DNA from: Chryseobacterium viscerum
Lineage (GTDB): Bacteria > Bacteroidota > Bacteroidia > Flavobacteriales > Weeksellaceae
NCBI RefSeq assembly: GCF_025949665.1
Contig: NZ_JAPDFT010000003.1
Span: 310,001 to 374,000 of the forward strand
Length of the DNA stretch: 64,000 bases
Reading direction: 5' to 3'
Under the pieces are notes generated by a model that worked only from the letters and a program-made list of their open reading frames with translations, searched no databases and was not told where the DNA came from. The translations under genes were made by a program, and so were the position numbers. Positions 41,376 to 50,363 of this stretch are shown in pieces; the stretch's first letter is position 1, and each line of letters starts with the position of its first letter.

Positions 41376-41873
41376 TTATGCTTCTTTTTTAATTTTTTCA
41401 AACGTCTGGAAGCAGAAATCATAGCCGTTCTTTTCATCTTTATCATGACAGATTTCGTTTGTTTTTTTCCAGATTTTCGGATCTATTTTCGGAAAGAATG
41501 TGTCTGCTTCAAGATCTGCTTTCACTAAAGTAACCTCCAGTTTATCTACTACATCCATAGTCTGCTCATAAATATTTCCTCCACCGATAACAAAAACTTC
41601 TTCATCAATCTTTTTAGCAAACTTCAATGCTTCCTTAATGCTTCCTACAATAAGGATTCCTTCCTCAAACCAGTCTTTTTTTCTTGACACAACAATATTG
41701 GTACGATTCGGAAGAGGTTTCCCAATACTTTCATATGTTTTTCTTCCCATTATAATCGGATGCCCTGAAGTAATATCTTTAAAATGTTTTAAATCTTTAG
41801 GAAGATGCCAAAGCAACTGATTATCAAAACCAATTTCATTTTTCTCTCCCATTGCCACCACTATTGTTGTCAT
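41376..41873 (-). CDS. folA: Dihydrofolate reductase
   Basis: A 165-residue enzyme reducing dihydrofolate with NADPH. VVAMGEKNEIGFDNQLLWHLPKDLKHFK carries the W-x-L-P-x-D-L-x-x-F substrate site, PIIMGRKTYESIGKPLPNR the cofactor site, and VFVIGGGNIYEQ the GG loop. It is divergent from lemA; exact -7 box at 41889-41896. Confidence 0.96.
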   Translation of the reverse strand: MTTIVVAMGEKNEIGFDNQLLWHLPKDLKHFKDITSGHPIIMGRKTYESIGKPLPNRTNIVVSRKKDWFEEGILIVGSIKEALKFAKKIDEEVFVIGGGNIYEQTMDVVDKLEVTLVKADLEADTFFPKIDPKIWKKTNEICHDKDEKNGYDFCFQTFEKIKKEA

Positions 41874-41888
41874 TCAAATAATTTTTTA

Positions 41889-41896
41889 CAAAATTA
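41889..41896 (-). promoter_or_regulatory. -7 promoter element of folA
   Basis: TAATTTTG on the minus strand, 16 bp upstream of the ATG. Confidence 0.6.
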
Positions 41897-41908
41897 GCAC
41901 ATAATTTG

Positions 41909-41916
41909 TATATTTG
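41909..41916 (+). promoter_or_regulatory. -7 promoter element of lemA-TPM operon
   Basis: TATATTTG, exact TAnnTTTG, 31 bp before the lemA ATG. Confidence 0.65.
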
Positions 41917-41946
41917 GTTAGCACAAAAAATTTAAAAAAATAAACT

Positions 41947-42552
41947 ATGAAAAATAAAGGATGTTTGGGCGCCGGAACAATTGGTATTGCCCTACTTATC
42001 ATTGTTGCTGTTCTATTCTTCTGGGGAAAAAGCGGATATAATAATTTCGTAACCAAAGAACAGACAGTCAACACAAAATGGTCAAACGTAGAGACTGTAT
42101 ATCAGAAAAGAGCGAACCTTATTCCTAACCTGGAAAGAACTGTAAAATCATATTCAAAATTTGAACAGGAAACTTTAACGCAGGTTGTGGAAGCACGTTC
42201 TAAAGCTACTTCTATCAACATTGACCCTACAAACATGACTGAGGCTGACATTGCTAAGTTTCAGGCAGCACAGGGTGAACTATCCGGAGCATTGAGCCGA
42301 TTGATGGCCGTAGTAGAGTCTTATCCTAATTTAAAAGCAGACCAGCAGTATATCAACTTCCAAAGAGAATATACCGCTATTGAAAACAGCATCAGAACAG
42401 AAACTGTTTATTACAACGAAGCTGCACAGGATTACAACACCTCTATCAAGACTTTCCCAAATAATATTCTGGCGAATTTCACCAACTTTAAAGAAAAACC
42501 TTATTTCAAAGCTGACGCAGGAGCTCAGAAAGCCCCTGAAGTATTCAAATAA
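41947..42552 (+). CDS. LemA-family protein
   Basis: A 201-residue protein with one N-terminal TM (GTIGIALLIIVAVLFFWG) and a helical bundle: YNNFVTKEQTVNTKWSNVET, YQKRANLIPNLERTVKSYSK and ENSIRTETVYYNEAAQDYNT are LemA signatures. It is first in an operon with two TPM-domain genes (4-bp gap, then an overlap), the usual LemA/YgcG partnership in many bacteria. Its function is not established. Confidence 0.93.
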   Translation: MKNKGCLGAGTIGIALLIIVAVLFFWGKSGYNNFVTKEQTVNTKWSNVETVYQKRANLIPNLERTVKSYSKFEQETLTQVVEARSKATSINIDPTNMTEADIAKFQAAQGELSGALSRLMAVVESYPNLKADQQYINFQREYTAIENSIRTETVYYNEAAQDYNTSIKTFPNNILANFTNFKEKPYFKADAGAQKAPEVFK

Positions 42553-42555
42553 ATA

Positions 42556-42984
42556 ATGGGTAATTTCCTAACAAATCAACAGATCGCTTCCCTAGTGGAA
42601 GCGATTCAGTCTGCGGAAGATCATTCTACGGGAGAGATCAGGGTACATATTGATTCCAATACGGATAGCCGTGATGCCAAGACGGCGTTTGAGGTTTTCA
42701 AAAAACTCGATATGGACAAAACTGCTGAAAGGAATGCTGTTCTTTTTCATGTCAATTTCGAACAAAAATATTTAACCATTATTGGAGATATCGGAATCCA
42801 TGAAAAGGTAAAACAGTCTTACTGGGATCACCTTCACGACTATATTACTGCTGAATTTGCCAAAGGATATTATTACCAGGCACTGAAAAGTGCTATCCTG
42901 GAAACAGGACTTGAACTCAAAAAACATTTTCCTGTAGAAGGAGAAAATCCAAACCAACTCTCAAATGAAATTACGTTCTCTTAA
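42556..42984 (+). CDS. TPM-domain protein without signal peptide
   Basis: A 142-residue protein with a TPM-like core: IVSLVEAIQSAEDHSTGEIR-like helix start (ASLVEAIQSAEDHSTGEIRV), NAVLFHVNFEQKYLTIIGD and a KGYYYQALKSAILETG end. No signal sequence or Gly-rich tail, so it is the cytoplasmic-looking partner of the next gene. It overlaps that gene by 20 bp. Confidence 0.85.
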   Translation: MGNFLTNQQIASLVEAIQSAEDHSTGEIRVHIDSNTDSRDAKTAFEVFKKLDMDKTAERNAVLFHVNFEQKYLTIIGDIGIHEKVKQSYWDHLHDYITAEFAKGYYYQALKSAILETGLELKKHFPVEGENPNQLSNEITFS

Positions 42985-43771
42985 AATAGTATTTTCATTT
43001 TTATTGCTTTGCTTTTACACTTTTGTATCAGCACAGTATACTATTCCCGAAAAACCTGCCGTTCTTTATCCTGTTTTTGATGAAGCCAATCTGCTTTCTC
43101 AGCAGGAAAAAGATGCCCTTAATAATAAACTGATCAAGTTTGCAGATACTACCTCAACGGAAATTGAAGTAGTGATCATCCGCTCTACCAAAGGAGAGGA
43201 TATCAACTTTCTGGCGACCATGTTTGGCCAGAAATGGAAAATCGGAAAAAAAGGGGTGGATAACGGTGTCGTTTTCCTTATCGCAACAGAAGACAGAACA
43301 ATGTCTATCCAGCAAGGACGTGCTGTAGAACAATACCTTACCGCTTCAGTAGCAGGACAGATTTTAGATTATATTGTAACGCCTAACTTTAAGAAAGGGC
43401 TTTGGTACGATGGAATCAATGGTGGAACCTCAGCTATTATGGAGGCTGTTCAGGGAAAATTCAAACCTATAGCGACAACAGCTCCTTCCGGTAACGGAAG
43501 CGCTTTTAAAGTTCTTATTATCGCTTTTATTATTTTCATCATTATTGCCATACTTTTCGGTAACAGAGGAGGTGGACGTGGTGGAAATAATGATGACGAT
43601 GATGATGTGATCATTACAAGAAGAGGACGTAGAAATTATCCCGGTGGTTTCTTCCCATTCCCTGGCAGCTTTGGAGGAGGCGGCTTTGGCGGTGGAAGTT
43701 CCGGCGGCGGATTCGGTGGCTTTGGCGGTGGCGGAAGTTTTGGAGGCGGTGGTGCATCCGGCGGATGGTAA
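42965..43771 (+). CDS. Exported TPM-domain protein, YgcG-like
   Basis: A 268-residue protein with signal peptide MKLRSLKIVFSFLLLCFYTF, TPM domain (VFDEANLLSQQEKDALNNKL, TSTEIEVVIIRST, WKIGKKGVDNGVVFLIATED, residues about 35-160), a TM helix (VLIIAFIIFIIIAILFG), an Asp-rich stretch and a long Gly/Ser-rich tail ending GASGGW. This YgcG layout is linked with LemA and, in chloroplast homologues, with photosystem repair. It is last in the lemA operon and followed by a terminator. Confidence 0.9.
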   Translation: MKLRSLKIVFSFLLLCFYTFVSAQYTIPEKPAVLYPVFDEANLLSQQEKDALNNKLIKFADTTSTEIEVVIIRSTKGEDINFLATMFGQKWKIGKKGVDNGVVFLIATEDRTMSIQQGRAVEQYLTASVAGQILDYIVTPNFKKGLWYDGINGGTSAIMEAVQGKFKPIATTAPSGNGSAFKVLIIAFIIFIIIAILFGNRGGGRGGNNDDDDDVIITRRGRRNYPGGFFPFPGSFGGGGFGGGSSGGGFGGFGGGGSFGGGGASGGW

Positions 43772-43802
43772 ATCAGTCAATCATTTTTCAAATATATAAC
43801 AG

Positions 43803-43829
43803 ATCAGGTCATCACGACCTGATTTTTTA
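43803..43829 (+). terminator. Terminator of the lemA-TPM operon
   Basis: ATCAGGTC / GACCTGAT stem (43803-43810 and 43816-43823) with a 5-nt loop and a T6 run. Confidence 0.85.
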
Positions 43830-43967
43830 TTTAAAAACCTAAAATAACATAGATTCTTTAACTTTTCTTAATGTTAAATTGATCTTTTCATATTAAAAAA
43901 TTAACAAAAGTGTTAAAAAACCAACTTTTATTCAATTTTTTTTACTATATTTACTGAAAACAGGATT

Positions 43968-44489
43968 ATGAAGAAGACGCTGGTAGTATTTGCACACCCT
44001 TATCTGGAGCACTCCAATTCGAATGTAGAGCTCATCAATTTCTACGTTCGCCACCAGCATTATACCCTAAGAGATCTTTACGAAGAATATCCTGACTTTC
44101 ATATTGCAGCTTTCCGGGAAAGAAAGCGCCTTAAAAATTACGAACGCTTTGTTTTCCAGTTTCCCCTGATATGGTTTGGAATGCCTCCCCTTCTCAGATT
44201 ATGGATTGATGAAGTTTTCGACAGAGACTGGCTGAAAGAGGGTGAGCACAATCCCCTGGAAGGAAAAGAAGTCTATATCCTGGTAACCACCGGCGGAAAA
44301 GAAAGATCATTCAGCAAAACCGGCACCTATCAATACACCATAGATGAGCTGATCAGCGGACTCATTGTTTCTTTAAAGGTTTTCAAAGCAGATATCAAGC
44401 ATATCAAGATCGTATACGAAGCCAACAAGCTATCTAAAAAAGAAATTATCCTACATAAAAAAGAATTTACAGAACTCCTCAATCAATAA
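43968..44489 (+). CDS. KefF-like NAD(P)H-dependent oxidoreductase
   Basis: A 173-residue flavodoxin-fold protein: KKTLVVFAHPYLEHSNSNV (FMN loop), VFQFPLIWFGMPPLLRLWID and VYILVTTGGKERSFSKTGTY are signatures of the KefF/quinone reductase family. KefF proteins bind and activate Kef K+ efflux systems; the KefC-like gene follows after 3 bp. A near-consensus -7 box (TATATTTA) precedes the gene. Confidence 0.92.
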   Translation: MKKTLVVFAHPYLEHSNSNVELINFYVRHQHYTLRDLYEEYPDFHIAAFRERKRLKNYERFVFQFPLIWFGMPPLLRLWIDEVFDRDWLKEGEHNPLEGKEVYILVTTGGKERSFSKTGTYQYTIDELISGLIVSLKVFKADIKHIKIVYEANKLSKKEIILHKKEFTELLNQ

Positions 44490-44492
44490 TTT

Positions 44493-46382
44493 ATGGAATC
44501 CAGCTTAGCGATGAACACATTAATTTTCCTGGGTGTAGCTATTATTATGGTTCCATTAGCCAGGAAACTGGGGTTAAGTTCTGTAATCGGCTATATTTTA
44601 GGGGGAATTATTATAGGACCTTACGTACTTAAACTTACTGGAAACAATGTCAATGACATCATGCATGCCAGCGAGTTTGGGGTCATCATGTTGTTATTTC
44701 TGGTAGGACTGGAACTCGAGCCCCGAAAATTCTGGGAAATGCGAAAGAAAATAATGGGTTTAGGACTTTCTCAGATGGCACTCACTATTTTATTACTTTT
44801 CTTAATATTCATCAGTGTAGGCTGGAGGGTAGACAAAGCAATTACTATTGCCATGTGTTTTGCATTATCTTCAACGGCAATTGTTCTGCAGACATTGCAA
44901 GAAAAGAATAATCTCAAAACCACAGCAGGAGAAGCCTCATTCTCGACCTTACTGTTTCAGGATATTTCGGTAATCCCTATTTTGGCAATACTGCCTATTG
45001 TAGCGAACTATAAAGCCAAGCACCATGATAATGAAATTCAGATTCTGATCCAGAAACTACCGGAGTGGCTTCAGGCCGGGACTGTAATTTTCGGAGTTGT
45101 CTTGCTTATTTTATTAGGCAGATATGTCTTTGTTCCTTTTCTGCGCTATGTTTCAAAATCGGGAATGACAGAACTGTTGACAGCCTCTTCCCTATTCCTT
45201 GTTATCGGGGTTTCGGAACTGATGGTTGTTATTGGTCTTTCTCCCGCATTAGGAGCTTTCCTTGCAGGTGTAATGCTCGCCAACAGTGAATTCCGGCATG
45301 AGCTGGAAGCACAGATCGATCCATTCAAAGGACTGCTGTTAGCCGTTTTCTTCGTTAGTGTAGGATCAACTATCAATTTCAATGTTATTCAGAAAGATCC
45401 ATTATTTATTTTCAGTACCGTTTTTGCTGTACTGGCTGTAAAATTTATTGTTCTATACACTATTGGAAAGTTTTTCAGGATAGATACTCCTCAAAGTTTT
45501 TTTTATGCATTTGCTCTGTCTCAGGTGGGAGAATTTGCATTTGTACTGCTTAATTATGCATCGGATCTTTATCTTTTAGGACCCGAAATGAATGCTCAAA
45601 TGATGGCTGTTACTGCAATCACCATGTGTATCACTCCAATTCTTTTGATCATTAATGAGAAGTTTATTACTCCGAAATTCATCAAAGAAATTCCGGAAGA
45701 AGAACATGATTATAATATTCTCGACAGTGATGTTACTCAAAAGAAGATCATTATTGTAGGTTTTGGGCACTTTGGAAGTACAGTGGGACGTCTTTTAAAG
45801 GCCAATAAAATATCAGCTACTGTTTTAGATCGTGATTCTGACCGTGTAAAACTGCTCAGAAGCTATGGATTTAAAGTTTATTATGGTGATGCTACCAGAA
45901 TTCCCATTTTAAGAGCTGCCGGAATTGAAGATGCTGAAATTTTGGTTTTGTGTCTGGATGATCCGGATGATAATAAATTTATTGCAGAATTGGTACGTGA
46001 ACATTATCCTGAGGTGAAAATTTTTGTGAGGGCAAAAAACAGGATTGATGCGTATGATTATCTTAACAACGGAGTTAATCATATTTACCGTGAAACATTA
46101 GGAACAGCAGTGGATATGGCTGTTGATGTACTTCATGAAACGGGAATGAGAAAATATGCAGCAAGGCGTATGGGACAAAGGTTTATGGCTATTGATAAGG
46201 CATCCATCAGAAAACTGGCAAAAATGAAAGAAAATGATGAAGATATTACCCTGTTTACCACAAAAGAAATCCTCCAGCGAGAGGAGGATTTATTAGCATA
46301 TGATAATCTTAATTTTGATAATAAAAATTGGGAGGGTTCTTCATCTGCCGATGAAGAAGATGAGGAAGAATCCCGGGATTAG
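44493..46382 (+). CDS. CPA2-family K+/H+ antiporter, KefB/KefC-like
   Basis: A 629-residue transporter. About twelve TM helices fill residues 8-385 (LGLSSVIGYILGGIIIGPYV, VGLELEPRKFWEMRKKIMGL, FLAGVMLANSEFRHELEAQI with the ion-site Asp/Glu region). A cytoplasmic RCK/TrkA-N domain follows: KIIIVGFGHFGSTVGRLLKA (GxGxxG) and VLDRDSDRVKLL at about 405-530. An acidic tail ends the protein. It pairs with the KefF-like gene, so glutathione-adduct or nucleotide gating is likely. Confidence 0.93.
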   Translation: MESSLAMNTLIFLGVAIIMVPLARKLGLSSVIGYILGGIIIGPYVLKLTGNNVNDIMHASEFGVIMLLFLVGLELEPRKFWEMRKKIMGLGLSQMALTILLLFLIFISVGWRVDKAITIAMCFALSSTAIVLQTLQEKNNLKTTAGEASFSTLLFQDISVIPILAILPIVANYKAKHHDNEIQILIQKLPEWLQAGTVIFGVVLLILLGRYVFVPFLRYVSKSGMTELLTASSLFLVIGVSELMVVIGLSPALGAFLAGVMLANSEFRHELEAQIDPFKGLLLAVFFVSVGSTINFNVIQKDPLFIFSTVFAVLAVKFIVLYTIGKFFRIDTPQSFFYAFALSQVGEFAFVLLNYASDLYLLGPEMNAQMMAVTAITMCITPILLIINEKFITPKFIKEIPEEEHDYNILDSDVTQKKIIIVGFGHFGSTVGRLLKANKISATVLDRDSDRVKLLRSYGFKVYYGDATRIPILRAAGIEDAEILVLCLDDPDDNKFIAELVREHYPEVKIFVRAKNRIDAYDYLNNGVNHIYRETLGTAVDMAVDVLHETGMRKYAARRMGQRFMAIDKASIRKLAKMKENDEDITLFTTKEILQREEDLLAYDNLNFDNKNWEGSSSADEEDEEESRD

Positions 46383-46383
46383 T

Positions 46384-47211
46384 TTATTGGATGTTTACAC
46401 TTCCGCCACTGCTTTCTTCTTTGCTTACATTCTTAAGCTCTCCTTTTTTAGAGATATCCACACTTCCTCCGGATGATGCACCTGCCTTCACACTGGAAAC
46501 AGCACTTATGTGAATGCTTGCACCGCTGGAAGCATCTGCTTCTACATTCTCAGCGATAACCCCTTTAGCAGAAACACTACTGCCTGAAGATGCACTGATA
46601 TCAGCCTTTTTCGCTTTTCCGGAAATATCCAGAGTGGATCCTGATGAAGATTCAATATCTAGGTTTACTGCCCATATTTTACCATCGAAGCTACTGCTGC
46701 TGCTTATATTGATATCCATATCATTAGCTTCCAGATCTCCGGAAATACTTCCTGCACTTGATGCTTCTACATCTGTTTTCTCCTGAGTAAATTTATCTTT
46801 TATGATAATCCTCGCAGCTGAATCAGCCAAAAGTTTATTAAAATCTTTTGTATAAATTTTTGCAGTCACTTTACTGATATTCATTACTCTGATGCCAGGT
46901 TTATAATGAATATGCAACTTTCCGCCATCATTATCTACAAGAATTTCATTGATGATACTTTGAGGTGCTGATATTTCCACTTTTTCTGTTTCAGATTTTA
47001 TAATTTCAGCTTCTATCGCCTGGGAAACCTGAATTTCATCAAAATCACCGTTAAATTCTTTATGCTGTATCGGGCCGCTTTCTTTGGTCACCACTTTCTC
47101 TACCCAGTTACTTTTGTCTCCATCTCTATCTCTGTTTCTGTTCTCATGTTTATCATTACATGAGGCTAATGCCGCTAAAGCTGAAAAAATAAATAAAGTC
47201 TTTGTTTTCAT
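46384..47211 (-). CDS. GIN-domain (DUF2807) lipoprotein
   Basis: A 275-residue lipoprotein (MKTKTLFIFSALAALASC, lipobox Cys18). After an Asn/Arg/Asp-rich stretch comes a DUF2807 'head GIN' region: FDEIQVSQAIEAEIIKSETE, then repeated strand turns of the form ASSAGSISGDLEANDMDINI, SSSSSFDGKIWAVNLDIESS and SSGSSVSAKGVIAENVEADA that read as a right-handed beta-helix. Putative surface or periplasmic adhesin; role unknown. It converges on kefC with a 1-bp gap. The 256-bp upstream gap is AT-rich and holds no ORF. Confidence 0.88.
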   Translation of the reverse strand: MKTKTLFIFSALAALASCNDKHENRNRDRDGDKSNWVEKVVTKESGPIQHKEFNGDFDEIQVSQAIEAEIIKSETEKVEISAPQSIINEILVDNDGGKLHIHYKPGIRVMNISKVTAKIYTKDFNKLLADSAARIIIKDKFTQEKTDVEASSAGSISGDLEANDMDINISSSSSFDGKIWAVNLDIESSSGSTLDISGKAKKADISASSGSSVSAKGVIAENVEADASSGASIHISAVSSVKAGASSGGSVDISKKGELKNVSKEESSGGSVNIQ

Positions 47212-47467
47212 GTTATTTCTTTTGTCAATTATTTTTGTTGATTTCTTTAATTAAATAACAACTAATTTATAAAAAATATTACATTACATTTAAAAATACT
47301 GCAATTGTCTGCAATCCAGATTTTTCAGAAAGAACCTGATGCCCCCACAATGCTTAACTTATTCATTTTAAAATCACTCACAAAACTGTTTCAGTAAATA
47401 CATCTCCCAAAATAGATTCTATGATACAAGTTTTTAATATCTTTATGCTTTAATAACAATTATATTT

Positions 47468-49609
47468 ATGAAGAATATTTCATCGGTATTATTAATTTCT
47501 GCCTTGGCGTTCAATCAATCTTGTACTACAATGAAACAGACCGATATTCAACAGGAGCTTCCTGCACCTGATCCCTCTTTATCTTCAAACCCTTTTATGA
47601 AGAAAAGCAAGCTTCAGTACGAAGCTCCGGAGTTTGACAAAATCAAAAATGAGCACTTCAAACCTGCTTTTGAATATGGTTTGAAACAGCACGAAGCTGA
47701 AATTGTAAAAATTGCCAACAATCCGGCTGCTCCTACTTTTGAAAATACAATTGTGGCACTGGAAAAAAGTGGTGAAGTATTAAGAAGAGCACAAATTGTA
47801 TTCTCTAATCTTACAAGTGCGAACACAAACCCTACTTTGCAGGCTTTGGATGAAGAATATGCACCTATTTTTGCTGCACATTCTGATAAACTGTACCTGA
47901 ATGAAAATCTTTATAAAAGAATACAAGCCATCAAAGAAGATGGTCTTGATTCTGAAAGCAAAAGACTTGTACAATATTATAAGCAGAATTTTGAAATAGC
48001 AGGAGCTAATCTTTCTGCAGCTGATAAAGAAAAATTAAAGCAACTCAATCAGGAACTGGCTTCCCTTTCTACACAGTATTCCAATAAATTATTGGAAGCA
48101 AGAAAACAGGGAGGTGTATTTTTCTCTGATGCAAAAGAACTGGACGGACTTTCTGCTGATGAAATTGCAGCGGCAGCAGCTGATGCTAAAACGGCAGGAC
48201 AGCCCGGAAAATACCTTCTGGCTTTACAAAATACAACACAGCAGCCTCTTCTTCAAAACTTAAAAAACAGAGCTACCAGAGAAAAGCTGTTCAAAGCTTC
48301 ATGGACAAGAGCTGAAAAAGGAGATGCCAACGATACGAGATCAACCATTGAAAAACTGGCTAAACTGAGATTGAAAAAAGCTCAGATTTTAGGAAAGAAA
48401 AACTTTGCTGAATGGAAACTTCAGGACCAAATGGCAAAAACACCTGAGGCCGCTACTAATCTGATGAACCAGATTGCAACTCCGGCAGTGGAAACAGCCA
48501 GACGTGAGGCCAAAGATATCCAGGATCTTATCGATCAGCAAAAAGGAGGTTTCAAAGTAGAGCCTTGGGACTGGAACTTCTATGCTGAACAGGTAAGAAA
48601 AGCTAAATTTGATCTTGATGAAAGTGAAATAAAACCTTACTTTGAAATCACAACAGTTCTTGAAAAAGGTGTTTTTTTCGCTGCCGAAAAATTCTACGGA
48701 CTGACTTTCAAAAAGAGAACGGACCTTCCTGTTTACCATCCAGATGTTGTAACGTATGAAGTTTTTGATCATGATGGAAAATCTATCGCGATTTACTATT
48801 TAGATTTCTATACCAGAGATTCTAAAAACGGTGGAGCATGGATGAGTAATTTTGTTGAACAGTCTTATTTATTAGGAACAAAACCTGTAATCGTTAACTG
48901 CTACAACTACCAGAAACCGGCTCCTGGCAAACCTTCATTAATCAGTTATGATGATGTTTCAACCATCTTCCATGAATTTGGCCACTCTATTCACGGGATG
49001 TTTGCCAGCCAGAAATATCCTTCTCTTTCAGGAACTAATGTACCAAGAGATTTTGTAGAATTCCCGTCTCAGATCAATGAGCACTGGGCTTTAGATCCTG
49101 TGGTTCTGAAGAATTATGCAGTACACTATGAGACTAAGCAACCTATTCCACAGGCTTTGGTAGACAAGATCAAAAAAGCATCTACCTTCAATCAGGGATA
49201 CATGACTACTGAATTGGTTTCTGCCGCCGAGCTTGATATGGATTGGCATACAGTAAGCAACGACAGCCAGTTTATTCCAGTTCTGGATTTTGAAAAGCAG
49301 TCTCTAGCCAGCCATGGGTTTAATTTAGCAACGGTTCCACCAAGATATCACACTCCTTATTTTGCACACATTTGGGGAGGTGGTTATTCTGCAGGATACT
49401 ATGCTTATTTATGGTCTGAAACATTGGATAATGATGCATGGGAATGGATCAGTAAAAATGGTGGATTAACCAGAGAAAATGGTGACCGTTTCAGAAAATA
49501 CATCCTTTCCGTAGGAAATTCTGTAGACCTGAATCAGGCATTCAGAGACTTTACAGGACACGACCCGGATATCAAACCTTTATTAAGAAACAGAGGTTTT
49601 ATTAAATAA
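47468..49609 (+). CDS. dcp: M3-family peptidyl-dipeptidase, lipoprotein
   Basis: A 713-residue zinc metallopeptidase of family M3. The N-terminus has a lipoprotein signal (MKNISSVLLISALAFNQSC, Cys19). The catalytic FHEFGHSIHGMFA motif (HExxH) is near residue 503, with the third ligand in the downstream E-x-x-x-D region (FVEFPSQINEHWALD). Dcp removes dipeptides from C-termini. Bacteroidota homologues are often lipidated like this one. A strong terminator follows. Confidence 0.93.
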   Translation: MKNISSVLLISALAFNQSCTTMKQTDIQQELPAPDPSLSSNPFMKKSKLQYEAPEFDKIKNEHFKPAFEYGLKQHEAEIVKIANNPAAPTFENTIVALEKSGEVLRRAQIVFSNLTSANTNPTLQALDEEYAPIFAAHSDKLYLNENLYKRIQAIKEDGLDSESKRLVQYYKQNFEIAGANLSAADKEKLKQLNQELASLSTQYSNKLLEARKQGGVFFSDAKELDGLSADEIAAAAADAKTAGQPGKYLLALQNTTQQPLLQNLKNRATREKLFKASWTRAEKGDANDTRSTIEKLAKLRLKKAQILGKKNFAEWKLQDQMAKTPEAATNLMNQIATPAVETARREAKDIQDLIDQQKGGFKVEPWDWNFYAEQVRKAKFDLDESEIKPYFEITTVLEKGVFFAAEKFYGLTFKKRTDLPVYHPDVVTYEVFDHDGKSIAIYYLDFYTRDSKNGGAWMSNFVEQSYLLGTKPVIVNCYNYQKPAPGKPSLISYDDVSTIFHEFGHSIHGMFASQKYPSLSGTNVPRDFVEFPSQINEHWALDPVVLKNYAVHYETKQPIPQALVDKIKKASTFNQGYMTTELVSAAELDMDWHTVSNDSQFIPVLDFEKQSLASHGFNLATVPPRYHTPYFAHIWGGGYSAGYYAYLWSETLDNDAWEWISKNGGLTRENGDRFRKYILSVGNSVDLNQAFRDFTGHDPDIKPLLRNRGFIK

Positions 49610-49617
49610 ATCAATGG

Positions 49618-49649
49618 GAAGCATTCTTTAATCAGAATGCTTCTTTTTT
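49618..49649 (+). terminator. Terminator of dcp
   Basis: GAAGCATTCT / AGAATGCTTC stem (49618-49627 and 49634-49643) with a 6-nt loop and T6. Confidence 0.9.
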
Positions 49650-49652
49650 ATG

Positions 49653-49745
49653 TTTTGGCTAAGGCCGATGGATTTTTCTTGGTTCATTTTTTAACGGGCT
49701 TCCTTCGTCTCCGCTCAGGATTATAGCCTGTTCCTATTGAATTTT
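49653..49745. repeat. Dispersed intergenic repeat, copy B
   Basis: It begins TTTTGGCTAAGGCC and ends CTGTTCCTATTGAATTTT, matching copy A at 25991-26055, but the central AACGGGC/GCCTGTT stem is split by an insertion of about 25 nt. Confidence 0.65.
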
Positions 49746-49747
49746 AC

Positions 49748-49755
49748 TATTTTTG
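49748..49755 (+). promoter_or_regulatory. -7 promoter element of the ychJ-like gene
   Basis: TATTTTTG, exact TAnnTTTG, 26 bp before the ATG. Confidence 0.65.
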
Positions 49756-49780
49756 CAGTTCAAAATTTAAAATACAATAT

Positions 49781-50158
49781 ATGAACTGTCCATGCTGTTC
49801 AGGAAAATCCTACGAAGAATGCTGCAAACCTTATCATACCGGAGAAAAACATGCTCCTACAGCTGAAGCTCTGATGCGTTCAAGGTTCTCTGCTTTTGCT
49901 ATTCCGAATGGTGAATATCTGATGGAGACCACCCTTCCGGGAAAAAGAAAATACCACAACAAGAAAGACCTTCAGGAGTGGGGAGAAATCAATCAATGGA
50001 CAAAACTGGAAATCATCCGGACTCCCACTTTAAATCACGTAGAGTTTAAAGCTTATTATACAGATCAGGATGGTCATCCGCAAATTCATCATGAGTTTTC
50101 TCTTTTCCAGAAAATGCATGAACGCTGGTATTATGTTTCAGGAGAATTTTTAGATTAA
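49781..50158 (+). CDS. YchJ-family protein
   Basis: A 125-residue protein. The N-terminus CPCCSGKSYEECCKPYH is an SEC-C-like Cys cluster, followed by PTAEALMRSRFSAFAIPNGEYLMETT, the conserved YchJ block, and HEFSLFQKMHERWYYVSGEF. The YchJ domain adopts an NTF2-like fold. The likely role is metal-dependent and otherwise unknown; E. coli YchJ is a single-copy uncharacterised protein. Confidence 0.92.
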   Translation: MNCPCCSGKSYEECCKPYHTGEKHAPTAEALMRSRFSAFAIPNGEYLMETTLPGKRKYHNKKDLQEWGEINQWTKLEIIRTPTLNHVEFKAYYTDQDGHPQIHHEFSLFQKMHERWYYVSGEFLD

Positions 50159-50196
50159 TAAACGGATATAGAAAATATAATGCTTTGTGTATAAAA

Positions 50197-50262
50197 CCAC
50201 CCCGTCAAAAATTTCTTTGAATTTTTGCCACCCTCCGGAAGAGGGGAATGCCAAGCATTCAA
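50197..50262. repeat. Intergenic repeat with internal palindrome
   Basis: CCACCCCGTC followed by the inverted repeat CAAAAATT / AATTTTTG (50206-50213 and 50220-50227) and the GCCACCCTCCGGAAGAGGGG stretch. The second half resembles the complement of 25966-25990. Confidence 0.6.
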
Positions 50263-50287
50263 TAACTATTGTAACCTTATAAATAAA

Positions 50288-50322
50288 AATAAGCCACAGA
50301 ATTATCCGTGGCTTATTTTTTT
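50288..50322 (+). terminator. Terminator of the ychJ-like gene
   Basis: AATAAGCCAC / GTGGCTTATT stem (50288-50297 and 50308-50317) with a 10-nt loop and a T7 run. Confidence 0.85.
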
Positions 50323-50329
50323 ATCTAAA

Positions 50330-50353
50330 AAATGTCCGAAAAAACGGACATTT
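50330..50353 (-). terminator. Terminator of the slyD-like gene
   Basis: AAATGTCCG / CGGACATTT stem (50330-50338 and 50345-50353) with an A6 loop, followed on the minus strand by TTTTTT, 10 bp after the gene's stop. Confidence 0.85.
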
Positions 50354-50363
50354 ATATTATTTT

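Noticed and set aside
43430..43780. 116-codon minus-strand ORF over the Gly-rich tail
   Set aside because: It mirrors the GGN codons of the YgcG-like tail and has the low-complexity Ser/Thr/Ala composition of an antisense shadow.
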